Of a DNA stretch of 64,000 bases, positions 9,225 through 18,001 are shown piece by piece; the first letter of the stretch is position 1, and every line of letters begins with the position of its first letter. A program made the translations under genes and the position numbers. Origin of the DNA: Oscillatoriaceae cyanobacterium Prado104 (lineage in GTDB: Bacteria; Cyanobacteriota; Cyanobacteriia; Cyanobacteriales; Microcoleaceae); the NCBI GenBank assembly GCA_025454405.1, contig JALOON010000010.1, positions 1 through 64,000 of the forward strand, in the 5' to 3' direction. The notes below the pieces were generated by a model that was not told the DNA's origin, made no database searches, and saw nothing but the letters and a program-made list of their open reading frames with translations.

Positions 9225-9475
9225 GTAAAAAATATGAGGGTGAACTACCCCACCCTGCTACTTCGCGCTTACGCGCTCATGCGCGAGGGTGAGGCTTCCA
9301 GATTCAAGGGGAATAGCGTCCAACAAGACCGAAATCTTGCCACCACGACTTACATTCCCTCCACGCTTCAGCAGCACTGGTTCCCAATGCCAAAAACCGC
9401 AAGGCTTCATCTCTGATGTTTTTTGCTGTCGCTCGTCACTTCGCTGCGCGAGGAAGGGGAGTTCCCGCTGTCCTG
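9225..9475 (-). mobile_element. IS200/IS605-type right-end relic without ORF
   Basis: Read on the minus strand, the segment has the look of DNA found after tnpB in cyanobacterial IS200/IS605 elements: GTCTTGTTGGACGC, then GAATCTGGAAGCCTCACC, and finally GGTGGGGTAGTTCACCC beside the hairpin at 9185. No transposase or TnpB reading frame is present, so this is a remnant or a non-autonomous end. The identification is by recognition only. Confidence 0.5.
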
Positions 9476-9645
9476 TTAAACTAGAATGACAAGCCGATCG
9501 CCTTCGAGTTTGACCTCAAAAGCTGTCCCCGTTCCCGGCCGAGAATTTTGAGTAAAAAAACTGAGTAATATCGCGATCGGATCATCAGACTTTGCGAAAT
9601 GGCGAAAATATCCACTATTCAACACTCATAAATATTATTAAAGAA

Positions 9646-10233
9646 ATGGGATTATTTGACGACTTCAGCCGCTTTCTCGAAACCAAATTAGAAGAATTCA
9701 TGCGCAGCAATCCCCATCTGGAGTTGCAGGCAATTGAGGAACAGTTGAAGGAACAAGAAGAAGATACTTTGCGCTTGATTCTCCAAATCCAAAAACAAGA
9801 GAAACAATTGCAAGACGAAATTTTGTCAACAGCTCAAGAAATTCAGCGCTGGCACGATCGCGTTAACAAAGCCAAAGCAGCTCAAAGACTCGACCTCGCC
9901 CAAGCAGCCCAAGAGAGACAAGCTGCTTTGCTGCGTCAGGGAAATCAGCGCTGGGGGCAAATGCAAGGCTGCAAAGAACGGATCGAGAAAGCTAAAGAAT
10001 TGTACCGCCAAATCCAAGTGCGGCGGAAGGAAGTTCGAGCCAAAGCAGCCGAAGCCGCAGCTACCGCCAGCGCTAAGGCTAGTACCAAGAAAGAGCAAAC
10101 TTGGGATACCAAGGGTTGGAATCAGAGTGCAAGTTACGCCAATTTTAAGGCTGCTGACCCCTTAGAGGAACAATTTCAGCGCTGGGAAGCTGACGAAGAA
10201 CTCGATCGTATGAAACGCAACATAGGTCATTGA
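9646..10233 (+). CDS. TIGR04376 family cyanobacterial protein
   Basis: 195 residues from the preferred start at 9646, where MGLFDDFSRFLETKLEEFMR matches the usual beginning of the TIGR04376 family; an upstream start at 9592 would add 18 atypical residues. The body is almost entirely helical and coiled-coil (about 30-140, rich in Gln, Glu and Lys), followed by an Ala-rich stretch and an acidic C-terminus. The family is confined to cyanobacteria and has no assigned function. No signal or membrane segment is present, so a cytoplasmic structural or adaptor role is possible but unproven. Confidence 0.8.
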   Translation: MGLFDDFSRFLETKLEEFMRSNPHLELQAIEEQLKEQEEDTLRLILQIQKQEKQLQDEILSTAQEIQRWHDRVNKAKAAQRLDLAQAAQERQAALLRQGNQRWGQMQGCKERIEKAKELYRQIQVRRKEVRAKAAEAAATASAKASTKKEQTWDTKGWNQSASYANFKAADPLEEQFQRWEADEELDRMKRNIGH

Positions 10234-10618
10234 GTTGTGCGCATCTCTTTTACCATTGCAGCAAGCAGTCCTCTATCAAATCCGCCGAGCTCGAATCTGC
10301 TGCCTCGGTACGCGAGCGAGGACGCTCGCACTCCCAAATAATAATTTTCCAAGCAATCAGCGCCAGTTCTTCGATTGCTGAAGGCTGGCGCTGAGCTTAA
10401 ATTGGTTGTTATCTTTAGGGTCTTTAAAAAGGCTGACCCCATTTCAAGGGATTAAAAGGGATTTATTGTTAGGGTCTTTAAATTAGCTGACCCCGATTGA
10501 AATCACATTTAAATCATGACAGGGAACGATCGCAACCTTAGATTTCATAATAATTTCTTTAGATTTCTAAATTTTTCTTGCTTCATGTGTGTCATTGTCT
10601 CGATTTGTAAAGTTTTTG
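10234..10618. repeat. Intergenic repeats: GCGAGCG hairpin and two AGGGTCTTTAAA..GCTGACCCC copies
   Basis: A GCGAGCGAGGACGCTCGC hairpin sits at 10312-10329, one of four such copies in the window. Two 24-base direct copies beginning AGGGTCTTTAAA and ending GCTGACCCC occur at 10417-10440 and 10471-10494, 54 bp apart. No gene was recognised in the rest. Confidence 0.75.
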
Positions 10619-10921
10619 TTACTTGCGGGAGCGATCGGAGGCCCGTTGGTCCCAGCGAAACAGCACCACCATCAAAGCCACCACCCCGACTTGGAGGGCA
10701 AAATTGGGCAAAGCGGAGCCAACATCCCGGCCCGCGACAAGTTGAGCGAGGAAAACCACGCCCCCAATAAAACCCGACGCCCCGCAAGCGACGTAAACAA
10801 ACTGTCGCAGCAGTCGGTAAGGAGCGGCAATTTCTCCTTTAAGGCGATCGTACTGTTCCTGAGAGAGGTTTGATGGTTTTTTAGGGCTTTTGGGGCGATC
10901 GTCCGAATTCGGGTTGGGCAT
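10619..10921 (-). CDS. DUF3493 domain small membrane protein
   Basis: 100 residues from Met at 10921 (MPNPNSDDR); an upstream start at 10945 would add eight residues. After a polar N-terminus comes the DUF3493 core: LSQEQYDRLKGEIAAPYRLL, then two hydrophobic helices (FVYVACGASGFIGGVVFLAQ and LQVGVVALMVVLF). The family is found in cyanobacteria and chloroplasts with unknown function, probably in the membrane. The neighbours on both sides are unrelated, and repeat DNA flanks both ends, so it is probably a single-gene unit. Confidence 0.8.
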   Translation of the reverse strand: MPNPNSDDRPKSPKKPSNLSQEQYDRLKGEIAAPYRLLRQFVYVACGASGFIGGVVFLAQLVAGRDVGSALPNFALQVGVVALMVVLFRWDQRASDRSRK

Positions 10922-11040
10922 AAATTTATTGCAATAAACGGGCAATAGAGTCGCAATGTAATACCAGAAAATGGTTCATTGGCAAGTTCAATTTTGACGA
11001 TTTATGAGATTGTTTCCAGTCGATCGAACGCGATAATATT

Positions 11041-11155
11041 GCTCGTAGTAAGGACTAAAGTCCTTGAAAGATGCGGACTCAAGTCCGCACTACGAACAGG
11101 TTTGCAGTCAGGATTTTAGTCCTTGAAAGATGCAGCTCCAAGTCCGCACTACGAA
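11041..11155. repeat. Two tandem copies of the AGGACTnAAGTCCT repeat
   Basis: Each copy contains a short palindrome around AGTCCTTGAAAGATGC and ends CAAGTCCGCACTACGAAC. The family recurs at 46120, 52655-52820 and inside the hydantoinase gene at 4774. Confidence 0.8.
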
Positions 11156-11189
11156 CTATTTTTGTGATGGTAATTGACCGGACATGATA

Positions 11190-11885
11190 TCACTTAGTCA
11201 AACCGTGTTCGAGAGCGTAGCGAACCAATTCAGTCCGGCTATTAGTACCCGTTTTGCTAAACAAACGGCTGACATACTTTTCTACATTCCGCACGCTAGT
11301 TTCCAAGCGGCGGGCAATTTCCTTATTCATCAAACCCTGAGCCACCAGATCCAAAACGCTCTGTTCTCGCGGAGTCAAATCAATTTTAATCGGAGAAGCA
11401 CTTTGGGCGATCGAACTCCGCCCGCTGAGTAAAGACTCAATTCTCGCCATCTGATCCGCCAAAGCAGCAATATCCGGGCTTTCGGCATTATTCTCTCCGG
11501 TTTCCTTAGCCGCAGCCCGCCTAGCCAACAAATTAGTTACAATTGCCACCAATTCGTCAGGATCGAAAGGCTTAGAAATGTAAGCATCGCAGCCCGCCTG
11601 ATAGCCTTGAATGCGATCGCCCGTCATCCCCTTCGCCGTCAAAAACACCACCGGCAAAGCCTTGTATCTCGGATCTTCCCGCATTTGCTTGAGAAATTGA
11701 TACCCGTCTACCTGGGGCATCATAATATCGGAAATCACCAAATCGGGATGGTACTGCTGCAAGCGTTCCCAGCCTTCGCGACCGTTAGTAGCAACCTCAA
11801 CTGCAAAATCGCTATCTTCCAAATAAGCTTGCACCGCTTCCCGCAAACCAGGTTCATCATCTACAAGTAACAGTCGTGCTGACAT
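11190..11885 (-). CDS. rre1: Rre1/Ycf29-type response regulator (receiver + LuxR HTH)
   Basis: 231 residues. The receiver domain is complete: acidic pocket D9/D10, phospho-acceptor D53 (VISDIMMPQVDG) and K105 in SKPFDPDE. The C-terminal NarL/LuxR helix-turn-helix (about 168-230) reads LTPREQSVLDLVAQG and NKEIARRLETSVRNVEKYVS. The whole closely resembles the conserved cyanobacterial Rre1/Ycf29 regulator, which with Hik2 or Hik34 controls salt, heat and redox stress genes; the same type is plastid-encoded in some algae. No kinase gene is adjacent, as is normal for this regulator. A hairpin element shared with the mltG leader lies just upstream of the start. Confidence 0.8.
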   Translation of the reverse strand: MSARLLLVDDEPGLREAVQAYLEDSDFAVEVATNGREGWERLQQYHPDLVISDIMMPQVDGYQFLKQMREDPRYKALPVVFLTAKGMTGDRIQGYQAGCDAYISKPFDPDELVAIVTNLLARRAAAKETGENNAESPDIAALADQMARIESLLSGRSSIAQSASPIKIDLTPREQSVLDLVAQGLMNKEIARRLETSVRNVEKYVSRLFSKTGTNSRTELVRYALEHGLTK

Positions 11886-11909
11886 CTCTCTTTTACCAAA
11901 AATTGTGGG

Positions 11910-11941
11910 TTTAAAGCCCCATCCTTATAGGACGGCTTTGA
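11910..11941 (-). promoter_or_regulatory. Leader hairpin upstream of rre1, shared with mltG
   Basis: On the minus strand, AAAGCCGTCCTATAAGGATG continues into GGGCTTTAAACCC, ending about 20-25 bases before the rre1 start. The same arrangement (AAAGCCGTCCTTAAAGGACG, GGGTTTCACACCC) precedes mltG at 42860. It could be a dispersed IS end or a transcribed leader structure. Confidence 0.5.
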
Positions 11942-12090
11942 TTTGAGGCTAAGACTATTTTAGCTTTCGTCTTGACGTTTTGACCTTCGCACTCTAGCAA
12001 TATCTTTCATTTTTACTGAAAATTTGGGATAAAAACCCCGTTCTTCTGAGAGAGGATTGTTGCAGCAACCAAGTTGTTTTGTGAAAATGC

Positions 12091-12155
12091 AGAAACCGGG
12101 TTTTTTGCGAACGTACTGCATCCCAGTTTTAAGTATCAGAAAAACCCGGTTTCTT
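12091..12155. repeat. GAAACCGGGTTTTTT inverted pair
   Basis: AGAAACCGGGTTTTTTGCG at 12091 and its near complement GAAAAACCCGGTTTCTT at 12139 form a large inverted repeat. The same word family occurs at 23738-23772, 31927 and 40726-40789. Confidence 0.8.
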
Positions 12156-12260
12156 TGATATGAATGCGCAAGTCGCGATCGAAATATAGCTTTTCTCAAG
12201 TCTGGAGGAGGTACAGTTTGGTAATAGTTTGAGAATGTACCTCACTTTTTTGAAAAATAC

Positions 12261-12364
12261 TATAGCAATCGTAAATCATTTGTGAATTTCTTACTCCCTC
12301 TCCTTAATAAGGCGAGGGTTGGGGTGGGGCCTGTAAAACTTACGATTCATTTACGATCGCTATA
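12261..12364. mobile_element. MITE-like element with 16-bp terminal inverted repeats
   Basis: The ends TATAGCAATCGTAAAT (12261-12276) and its complement ATTTACGATCGCTATA (12349-12364) match at 15 of 16 positions and enclose about 70 bases without an ORF. Flanking sequence gives a possible TA duplication (..AC TA.. / ..TATA TA..). This is the shape of a small non-autonomous TA-targeting element. Confidence 0.55.
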
Positions 12365-12377
12365 TAGCGAAGCAACT

Positions 12378-13499
12378 CTAAGCTAGACCTTCGACGATCG
12401 GATGAAAGTAAAAAGCTAGCGCCAAAACAGCATAAGCCGCCAGCAATAAAATACCTTCAAGCCAATTAGACTTGCCGTCAGAACTGATTGAATTGGCAAT
12501 CAGCACCGCTACCGCCACTGCTACGAGTTCAAACGGATTGAAATCCAAATCCATCGGTTTGCCCAAGATAAAACCCGCCAATACCAACACCGGGGCCACA
12601 AACAAAGCTATTTGCAAACTCGAACCCACAGCTACGGAAACTGACAAATCCATCTTATTTTTCATCGCCACCGTTACCGCCGTCGCGTGTTCAGCAGCGT
12701 TGCCAATTACTGGTACTAAAATCACCCCAGTAAACAGCGCGCTGATTCCCAAACTAGCAGTAGCTTCTTCCAAAGTACCTACCAACAATTCCGACTCTAC
12801 AGCTACCATCAAAGTACAGCCCAACAGCACTCCAATCCACAGCGGCAAATTAACTTTGTGTTCGGGATCTTCTGCCGCCAAATTGCTTTCGGCAAGTTCT
12901 TCCAGCATATCTACTTCGGCCATACCCGCATCGTAGAGGTAGGTGTGGGTTTTCATGGAAAACAGCAGCGTCAGCACGTAGACAGCAATCAAAACTATAG
13001 CTACGGCGCTGGAAAGTTTTTGCATCGTATCGGGATCGATGCCTCTGGATGTGACATCAACTGCCGTCGGTACTAAAATCGCAATCACGGCTAAATTCAT
13101 TGCCGAAGCGTTCAAGCGGGCAACTATCGGCTGAAATTCTTGTTCTTTGTAGCGCAAGCCGCCTAACAGCATGGCAAGTCCCATTACCAGCAACAAGTTG
13201 CCGATAATCGAACCGGTGATGCTGGCTTTGACAACACTAATCAATCCGGCATTCAGGGCGACGATGCCGATAATCAATTCCGTGGCGTTTCCGAAAGTGG
13301 CGTTAAGCAAACCCCCCAAATTCGGGCCGAGGACAACGGCGATTTCTTCGGTGGCGGTGCCCATCCAGGCGGCTAGGGGGATAATGGCGAGGGCCGAGGT
13401 GATGAAGATTGTGGAGGAATCCCAGCCGAGAAAGTGTCCGGCGATCGAAACAGGGATAAATAACAGCAGGCTGGAAATTATTGTATTTGTGTTTAGCAT
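12378..13499 (-). CDS. cax: Ca2+/H+ antiporter, CAX family
   Basis: 373 residues with 10-11 hydrophobic segments and both CaCA repeats: GGLLNATFGNATELIIGIVA (about 61-80) in the first half and GNAAEHATAVTVAMKNKMDL in the second, each carrying the conserved Asn-Ala-Thr/Ala-Glu ion-binding pattern. An acidic loop (about 195-215, MLEELAESNLAAEDPEH) separates the halves, as in CAX proteins. It is expected to exchange calcium, and perhaps other divalent cations, for protons across the plasma membrane. Length and motifs are normal for the family. No operon partners are seen; a MITE-like element lies 13 bp after its stop. Confidence 0.93.
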   Translation of the reverse strand: MLNTNTIISSLLLFIPVSIAGHFLGWDSSTIFITSALAIIPLAAWMGTATEEIAVVLGPNLGGLLNATFGNATELIIGIVALNAGLISVVKASITGSIIGNLLLVMGLAMLLGGLRYKEQEFQPIVARLNASAMNLAVIAILVPTAVDVTSRGIDPDTMQKLSSAVAIVLIAVYVLTLLFSMKTHTYLYDAGMAEVDMLEELAESNLAAEDPEHKVNLPLWIGVLLGCTLMVAVESELLVGTLEEATASLGISALFTGVILVPVIGNAAEHATAVTVAMKNKMDLSVSVAVGSSLQIALFVAPVLVLAGFILGKPMDLDFNPFELVAVAVAVLIANSISSDGKSNWLEGILLLAAYAVLALAFYFHPIVEGLA

Positions 13500-13904
13500 T
13501 TAAATCCTGAAAACTTCCCAACCGTCAATCATAGCCCGATCGACCCTGACAGCAAATCCGTACAAATTCGTGCTTTCTTGGTTCGTCCCGCACGCTCGCG
13601 TTGGAAAATCGGCTCTCAGAGACTGAAAGTATGGGAATTAACTGCTCAGTGTCTGGAGATTTAAAAATGTTGCAATGAGCTGTATGCAGGCTGTAATATC
13701 GTATCCGGTCAATTGACCGCAATAAGATTTGTTCGTACCGTTTTGATTGCGGGTAATCGACCGGACATGATATAAAACCATGCTACAAAAATTTGGCAAT
13801 CTGGCGCTCGATCGGCTTGAAATTTCCCTTCAAAATAATCAGTTTAGCTCAATTGTCCGCGGGTTTAAGAGCTTGGCAATTAGGCGGGCAGATCTTCCTC
13901 CCCC
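13500..13904. other. Intergenic region between cax and phoX, no gene seen
   Basis: It contains the motif GACCGGACATGATAT (13759-13773), also found at 11176-11190 and in related form at 30343 and 46078. Open frames on either strand lack recognisable protein features. Confidence 0.4.
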
Positions 13905-16163
13905 TCAACTAGCAGGCTGCGTTAACTGCTGGGCGTTCATCCGCCGAATCGCCACCACTGCAGGTTTGGGGGGATTGTTAACCTTTTTACCCGGCCAATT
14001 AGAACCCACCGGCACTTTTCTAGTTTGGACGAACTCCTCTCCCTCAATAGTTTTCATCGCCAACTTGCGCGTATCCGCCGCCATATCTTTTCGCATTCCA
14101 TTCACCTCTCCCGGATGCTGAATTGCCAAAAACAAAGTCTTTTGATCCTCAGTAAAAAACGGCCCGGTAGTCTCGCACTCCATCGGCCCAATTCCAAACA
14201 GCAAAGCCTCTCCTGCCTGCGGCCCCGACGCCGGCAAAAACCAAATCGCATTGTTGCCGTACAAACCCAGCAAATCCGATTGACTCAACGGCTGCTTTTC
14301 CTTATCGATTCTGCCAGCAGGAACCGCAGAATTTAGTTTGCTAGAAGACATATCGTTCACCATCCAAATATTACCGCTTTTGTCGATCGCCAAATTATCT
14401 GGATTGGAAAAACCCAAACCGCCTTCAGCAGGTTCGCCGCCCGTAGCAAACATTTTCCATTTAAAACTCATCGCCGCCGGTTCGTTGCCATCTTCCATTA
14501 AGTGCATAATCCAGCCGTATTCGTAAGCTTGCCCGTCCTTTCCTGAAAAAATTCGCAAATCCGGTCCGCCATCGCTGCCGCTTGCAGAACCTGAAGTAAA
14601 GGTAATGTAAAGAGAACCATCAGGAGCAATATCTGTATCTTCCGGGCGCGCAGTACAAGTTGCTCCCACCGCATTTGCCGCGTAGTGAGCGTCGATTAAA
14701 ATTGCACCTTGTTTTTCCGTGTCTGTGCCTTCGTAAAGGTCGCCTAAAGTCTGAAATTTCCGTTTGAAAGCAGCTATTTCTGCATCTTTTTCAACTTTGG
14801 AAATTCCGCCTTCCGGCCGCTTCGGCAAAGTAATCATACCCCCTGCATGAACGCTCGGCAAATCTGGATTTACAGCCGTATCTGCTTGCAATGGAATCCA
14901 ACTACCAGTACCGTCAGAATTGAACTTAGCAGCATAAAGCATTCCCTCTGTCAATAGTTTGGAATTAGCTTTATCTTTCGGGTCGCTAACTGTATTTTTG
15001 CTAACGAATTTGTAGATATGTCCGCTGCGCCGATCGCACCCCGAATAAAATACTAAAGGTTTGCCAGCGACTGCCCGAATTCCTACTGCTTCGTGGCGGT
15101 ATCTTCCCAACCAAGTGTGCTTGGTTCCCCAATCGTTTGGATTGGCAGGATCTACTTCGACCATCCAGCCGTACTTGTTGCCAGCCAAACCGAAAACATT
15201 TCCCAAACCGCCAATTTCTTCACTGTCCGTGTAGAATTTTTTCTCGCTCGGATCGAAAGATGTTCCGTCAGAAAATACAGGTTCCGGTACGAGATTTTGG
15301 AAGTTTTCTTCAGCACTAAAAACCGTTCCCCAAGGCGTCGTGCCGCCCGCACAGTTCTGAAAAGTGCCGATGATTTTGTCGCCCAATTTATCGACGTAGC
15401 CTTTACCTTTTTTGTTGAAAACAGCTACCGCAGGTCCGGTTGCTTTCAAGTAGCGCCCGTCTGCCAAACCCGAAATTCCAGTAATCCGGCGATCGTTCGG
15501 AGAATTCGTTCTTACCCATTGACCGCTATCATTGCGGAAAATTGAAATTACCCCAATTCCCATGTCAATCATCGCTGCTTTTGCTATTTCTTGAATCGCT
15601 TTTTTCAGCGGATCTTTGTCGGCGATCGCCCCAACATTCACCCCCTCTCTCCCCGCAGGTTTTAGGGCATTTTCTACTTTTTCAAAAGGCAGCGCCTTGC
15701 CGATTACTTTTTGATAAGTTTCGAGCCAAGGTTTAGCACTGATGTACTCGAAATTTACCGTCAAAAATCCTTCATTTTCGCCTGTTTCCACAAAGGAAAG
15801 ATAGTCGTTGTTGTAGCCGAAACGAGAATCGCCTACTTTGTCTCCCCAAGCGGCAATGATATCGTAGGTAAAGCCTTCGGGAAGCACCAAATCATCAACA
15901 ACTTCGTAGGTTTTGTAAGCTTGTTCTAGCTGTCGATCGGCCGCGCCGCTAAATTGGATTAATTGTCCGGTTTGTGCTGTTTTTATGCTAGTTTGCAAAG
16001 GCATCGGCCCTTGAACTGGTTTGAAATTTATACCCTCGGCGACCCGATCCGCCTTCACAGTATCGTCAAAGGGCATGGAAAATTTTTGCCCGCAAGCATG
16101 GAGGCCGAGAGTGCCTGCACTTGCGCCTAAGAAAAGTAGGAAGTCTCGACGTTTGATAGTCAT
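13905..16163 (-). CDS. phoX: PhoX-type alkaline phosphatase (DUF839), Tat-exported
   Basis: 752 residues starting MTIKRRDFLLFLGASAGTLG, a twin-arginine signal with a following Cys (ACGQ) that may also serve as a lipoprotein site. The mature part is the DUF839/PhoX fold: LPEGFTYDIIAAWGD, a calcium/iron site region around FSAEENF, VEVDPANPND, and CTARPEDTDIAPDGSLY near residue 500. PhoX enzymes are calcium- and iron-dependent phosphomonoesterases in the periplasm that release phosphate from organic esters. Expression is probably linked to phosphate starvation, though no Pho box was identified by eye. It stands alone between cax and the tnpB element. Confidence 0.85.
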   Translation of the reverse strand: MTIKRRDFLLFLGASAGTLGLHACGQKFSMPFDDTVKADRVAEGINFKPVQGPMPLQTSIKTAQTGQLIQFSGAADRQLEQAYKTYEVVDDLVLPEGFTYDIIAAWGDKVGDSRFGYNNDYLSFVETGENEGFLTVNFEYISAKPWLETYQKVIGKALPFEKVENALKPAGREGVNVGAIADKDPLKKAIQEIAKAAMIDMGIGVISIFRNDSGQWVRTNSPNDRRITGISGLADGRYLKATGPAVAVFNKKGKGYVDKLGDKIIGTFQNCAGGTTPWGTVFSAEENFQNLVPEPVFSDGTSFDPSEKKFYTDSEEIGGLGNVFGLAGNKYGWMVEVDPANPNDWGTKHTWLGRYRHEAVGIRAVAGKPLVFYSGCDRRSGHIYKFVSKNTVSDPKDKANSKLLTEGMLYAAKFNSDGTGSWIPLQADTAVNPDLPSVHAGGMITLPKRPEGGISKVEKDAEIAAFKRKFQTLGDLYEGTDTEKQGAILIDAHYAANAVGATCTARPEDTDIAPDGSLYITFTSGSASGSDGGPDLRIFSGKDGQAYEYGWIMHLMEDGNEPAAMSFKWKMFATGGEPAEGGLGFSNPDNLAIDKSGNIWMVNDMSSSKLNSAVPAGRIDKEKQPLSQSDLLGLYGNNAIWFLPASGPQAGEALLFGIGPMECETTGPFFTEDQKTLFLAIQHPGEVNGMRKDMAADTRKLAMKTIEGEEFVQTRKVPVGSNWPGKKVNNPPKPAVVAIRRMNAQQLTQPAS

Positions 16164-16229
16164 AGGTAAAGAATTTTTTAACGACTGAATACCAACACGA
16201 TCGCAACTGCAATTAAAATTGCGAAGATT

Positions 16230-16420
16230 TTATGTTCTCTTAACTTTCGGGGCGATAATTGTGCGTTGATTTTCCCCTTCAAGGGTTTCACCCCTCGATA
16301 CAACCGTTACATAAGACTTACCCAAAGCTACCCAGATCTATACATTTCTGGACGCATGACGCTTACTTTCTGCTTCGCCCTGGAAGTGTCGGCACTCTCC
16401 AGTCCACAGACTAACACCGT
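16230..16420 (-). ncRNA. Candidate omega-RNA / right end of the tnpB element
   Basis: Directly after the tnpB stop on the minus strand comes GTTAGTCTGTGGACTGGAGA, then TGCCGACACTTCCAGGGCGA and a GGGGTGAAACCCTTGAAGGGG hairpin region. In characterised IS200/IS605 elements the guide (omega) RNA spans the tnpB 3' end and right end, and these words resemble those of cyanobacterial copies. The RNA ends are not determined. Confidence 0.5.
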
Positions 16421-17506
16421 CTAACTGACGGCTTGTTTCAGATTAATTGCGGCATTCAAATCTCTATCTTGAGAGTGACCGCAACTGTGACATTCAAACA
16501 CTCTTTCTCTTAGCAAGAGTGCTTCTTTTTTAGCACCGCAATTGGAGCAAAGTTTTGAACTGGGAAACCATCGATCTACAATTACCAGCTTGGCACCATA
16601 CAATTGACATTTGTAGGTTAATTGCCTGCGCAACTCAAAGAAACTCATATCGGCAATCGCTGCTGCTAATTTATGATTGGCCAGCATTCCAGATACATTT
16701 AAATCCTCAATGACTACTGTGCCGTGGTTTTTGGCAAGCAGTGTCGTAAGTTTGTGCAATGTATCTTTACGGATGTTGGCAATCTTGCGGTGCAGTTTAG
16801 CTATCTTAATTTGAGCTTGCTTCCAATTTCTCGAACCTCGAACTTTGTGGCGGTTCAGATATTGAAGTCGTGCTAGTTTTTGGCAGTATTTGCGATAGGA
16901 TTTAGCTCCGACTACTACTTCACCTGTACTGAGAGTTGCTAGGTTCTTGATACCGAGGTCAACGCCGACAACGCTTGTGTTATTAAGGGTTTGTGCGTTG
17001 ACCTCAAATCTGAAACTGATAAACCATCTATCGGCACACCGGCTAATTGTTACCGAGTTTGGTTGAACTTGTGGCAATCTTTCGTATGTTTTCAGTACGC
17101 CAATTACAGGCACTTGAATTTTGCGATCGCCTAGTATTTTGACTGTGCCTTCTAACGTAAACGAGTCGCGCTTACCTTTCTTTTTAAATTGAGGTACGCC
17201 AGCAGTTTTGTCAAAACAGCGTTTCCATGACTCGCGCAGCGCCATCAGGGCTTGTTGTGGGGTAGATTTGGAACATTCGTAATACCAAGGACATTCAGGC
17301 TTGACCAACTTCACCAACAACTTATGTAAATCGATTGCAGTGGGAAACTTGATTTTACTGTCAGGATTGGCCTGGTTGTAGCCAAGAATGTTGAGGGTGA
17401 GCCACAAACCCCAATTCCAAGCGTGACGCGCTACTCCGCAATGTCTGGCGAAATGAGTACGTTGAGAGTTGTTGGCTTTGAGTTCGGTTTTAAATCCCAG
17501 TAACAT
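16421..17506 (-). CDS. tnpB: TnpB, RNA-guided nuclease of an IS200/IS605 (IS1341-type) element
   Basis: 361 residues with an apparently complete RuvC-like active site: D183 (GVDLGIKNLAT), E267 (VVIEDLNVSG) and D347/D349 (QDRDLNAAINL). A zinc finger is formed by C320, C323, C339 and C342. The N-terminal WED/REC-like region begins at MLLGFKTELKANN, the normal start of the family. TnpB proteins are RNA-guided DNA endonucleases that help the element persist. No tnpA is adjacent, so mobility would need a transposase in trans. The frame is uninterrupted and all key residues are present, so it could be active. Confidence 0.93.
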   Translation of the reverse strand: MLLGFKTELKANNSQRTHFARHCGVARHAWNWGLWLTLNILGYNQANPDSKIKFPTAIDLHKLLVKLVKPECPWYYECSKSTPQQALMALRESWKRCFDKTAGVPQFKKKGKRDSFTLEGTVKILGDRKIQVPVIGVLKTYERLPQVQPNSVTISRCADRWFISFRFEVNAQTLNNTSVVGVDLGIKNLATLSTGEVVVGAKSYRKYCQKLARLQYLNRHKVRGSRNWKQAQIKIAKLHRKIANIRKDTLHKLTTLLAKNHGTVVIEDLNVSGMLANHKLAAAIADMSFFELRRQLTYKCQLYGAKLVIVDRWFPSSKLCSNCGAKKEALLLRERVFECHSCGHSQDRDLNAAINLKQAVS

Positions 17507-17745
17507 GGCAATTATTTAATCCATTATTACAACTCGTGTTGTTACCGATCCAACGGTCTAAATCTAACCAAATACAGACCGCGCTTCAAGTCAAGGAAAC
17601 CTTACTCCATGTTAATTATTGCTCTTGTGGCAGGTGAGGTACATTCATGTGGCTCGATAGCCCGAACATTCAAACCCTTTAGCGTACCTCCGGAGTGATG
17701 AAAACCGCTATAGTTACCCAAAATGGACATTAATGGGTAACTATG

Positions 17746-18001
17746 TCCAGAAATTAGGTAACAGTTACTACCCCTTCACCTCATCCATAACCTTTTCTAA
17801 CACAAGTTGTTTAAATTTCAGTAAAATTGCGAATAATTGTCGGTCGATCGCCCGCAAAATGTGCGTAAAATTAAGCCGATCGAAATTAATTTCTCAGTAC
17901 CGACTGCAGCCGGAAATATTAATAAGGACACAACAGAGTTGTGTCCTTACGCAAATTCACAGATTTCAACTGACTTGCCAGCCTAAAGCTTGTTTTAAAC
18001 C
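17746..18001. other. Intergenic region, no gene seen
   Basis: Between the tnpB element and the OmpR-type regulator. It includes GGACACAACAGAGTTGTGTCC (17927-17947), a strong palindrome about 55 bp after the regulator's stop, which may act as a terminator for that gene. Confidence 0.4.

Larger units (their letters stand above)
16200..17745 (-). mobile_element. IS200/IS605-type element carrying only tnpB (approximate limits)
   Basis: tnpB with its probable omega-RNA end and an upstream segment that closes with a GTTACCC..GGGTAAC hairpin at 17717-17741. The exact ends are not fixed; IS200/IS605 ends are subterminal hairpins without inverted repeats or target duplication, so they must be set by comparison with an empty site. 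Confidence 0.5.

Noticed and set aside
12472-12936. Plus-strand 154-codon frame
   Set aside because: Antisense shadow of the cax gene; composition mirrors the membrane protein.
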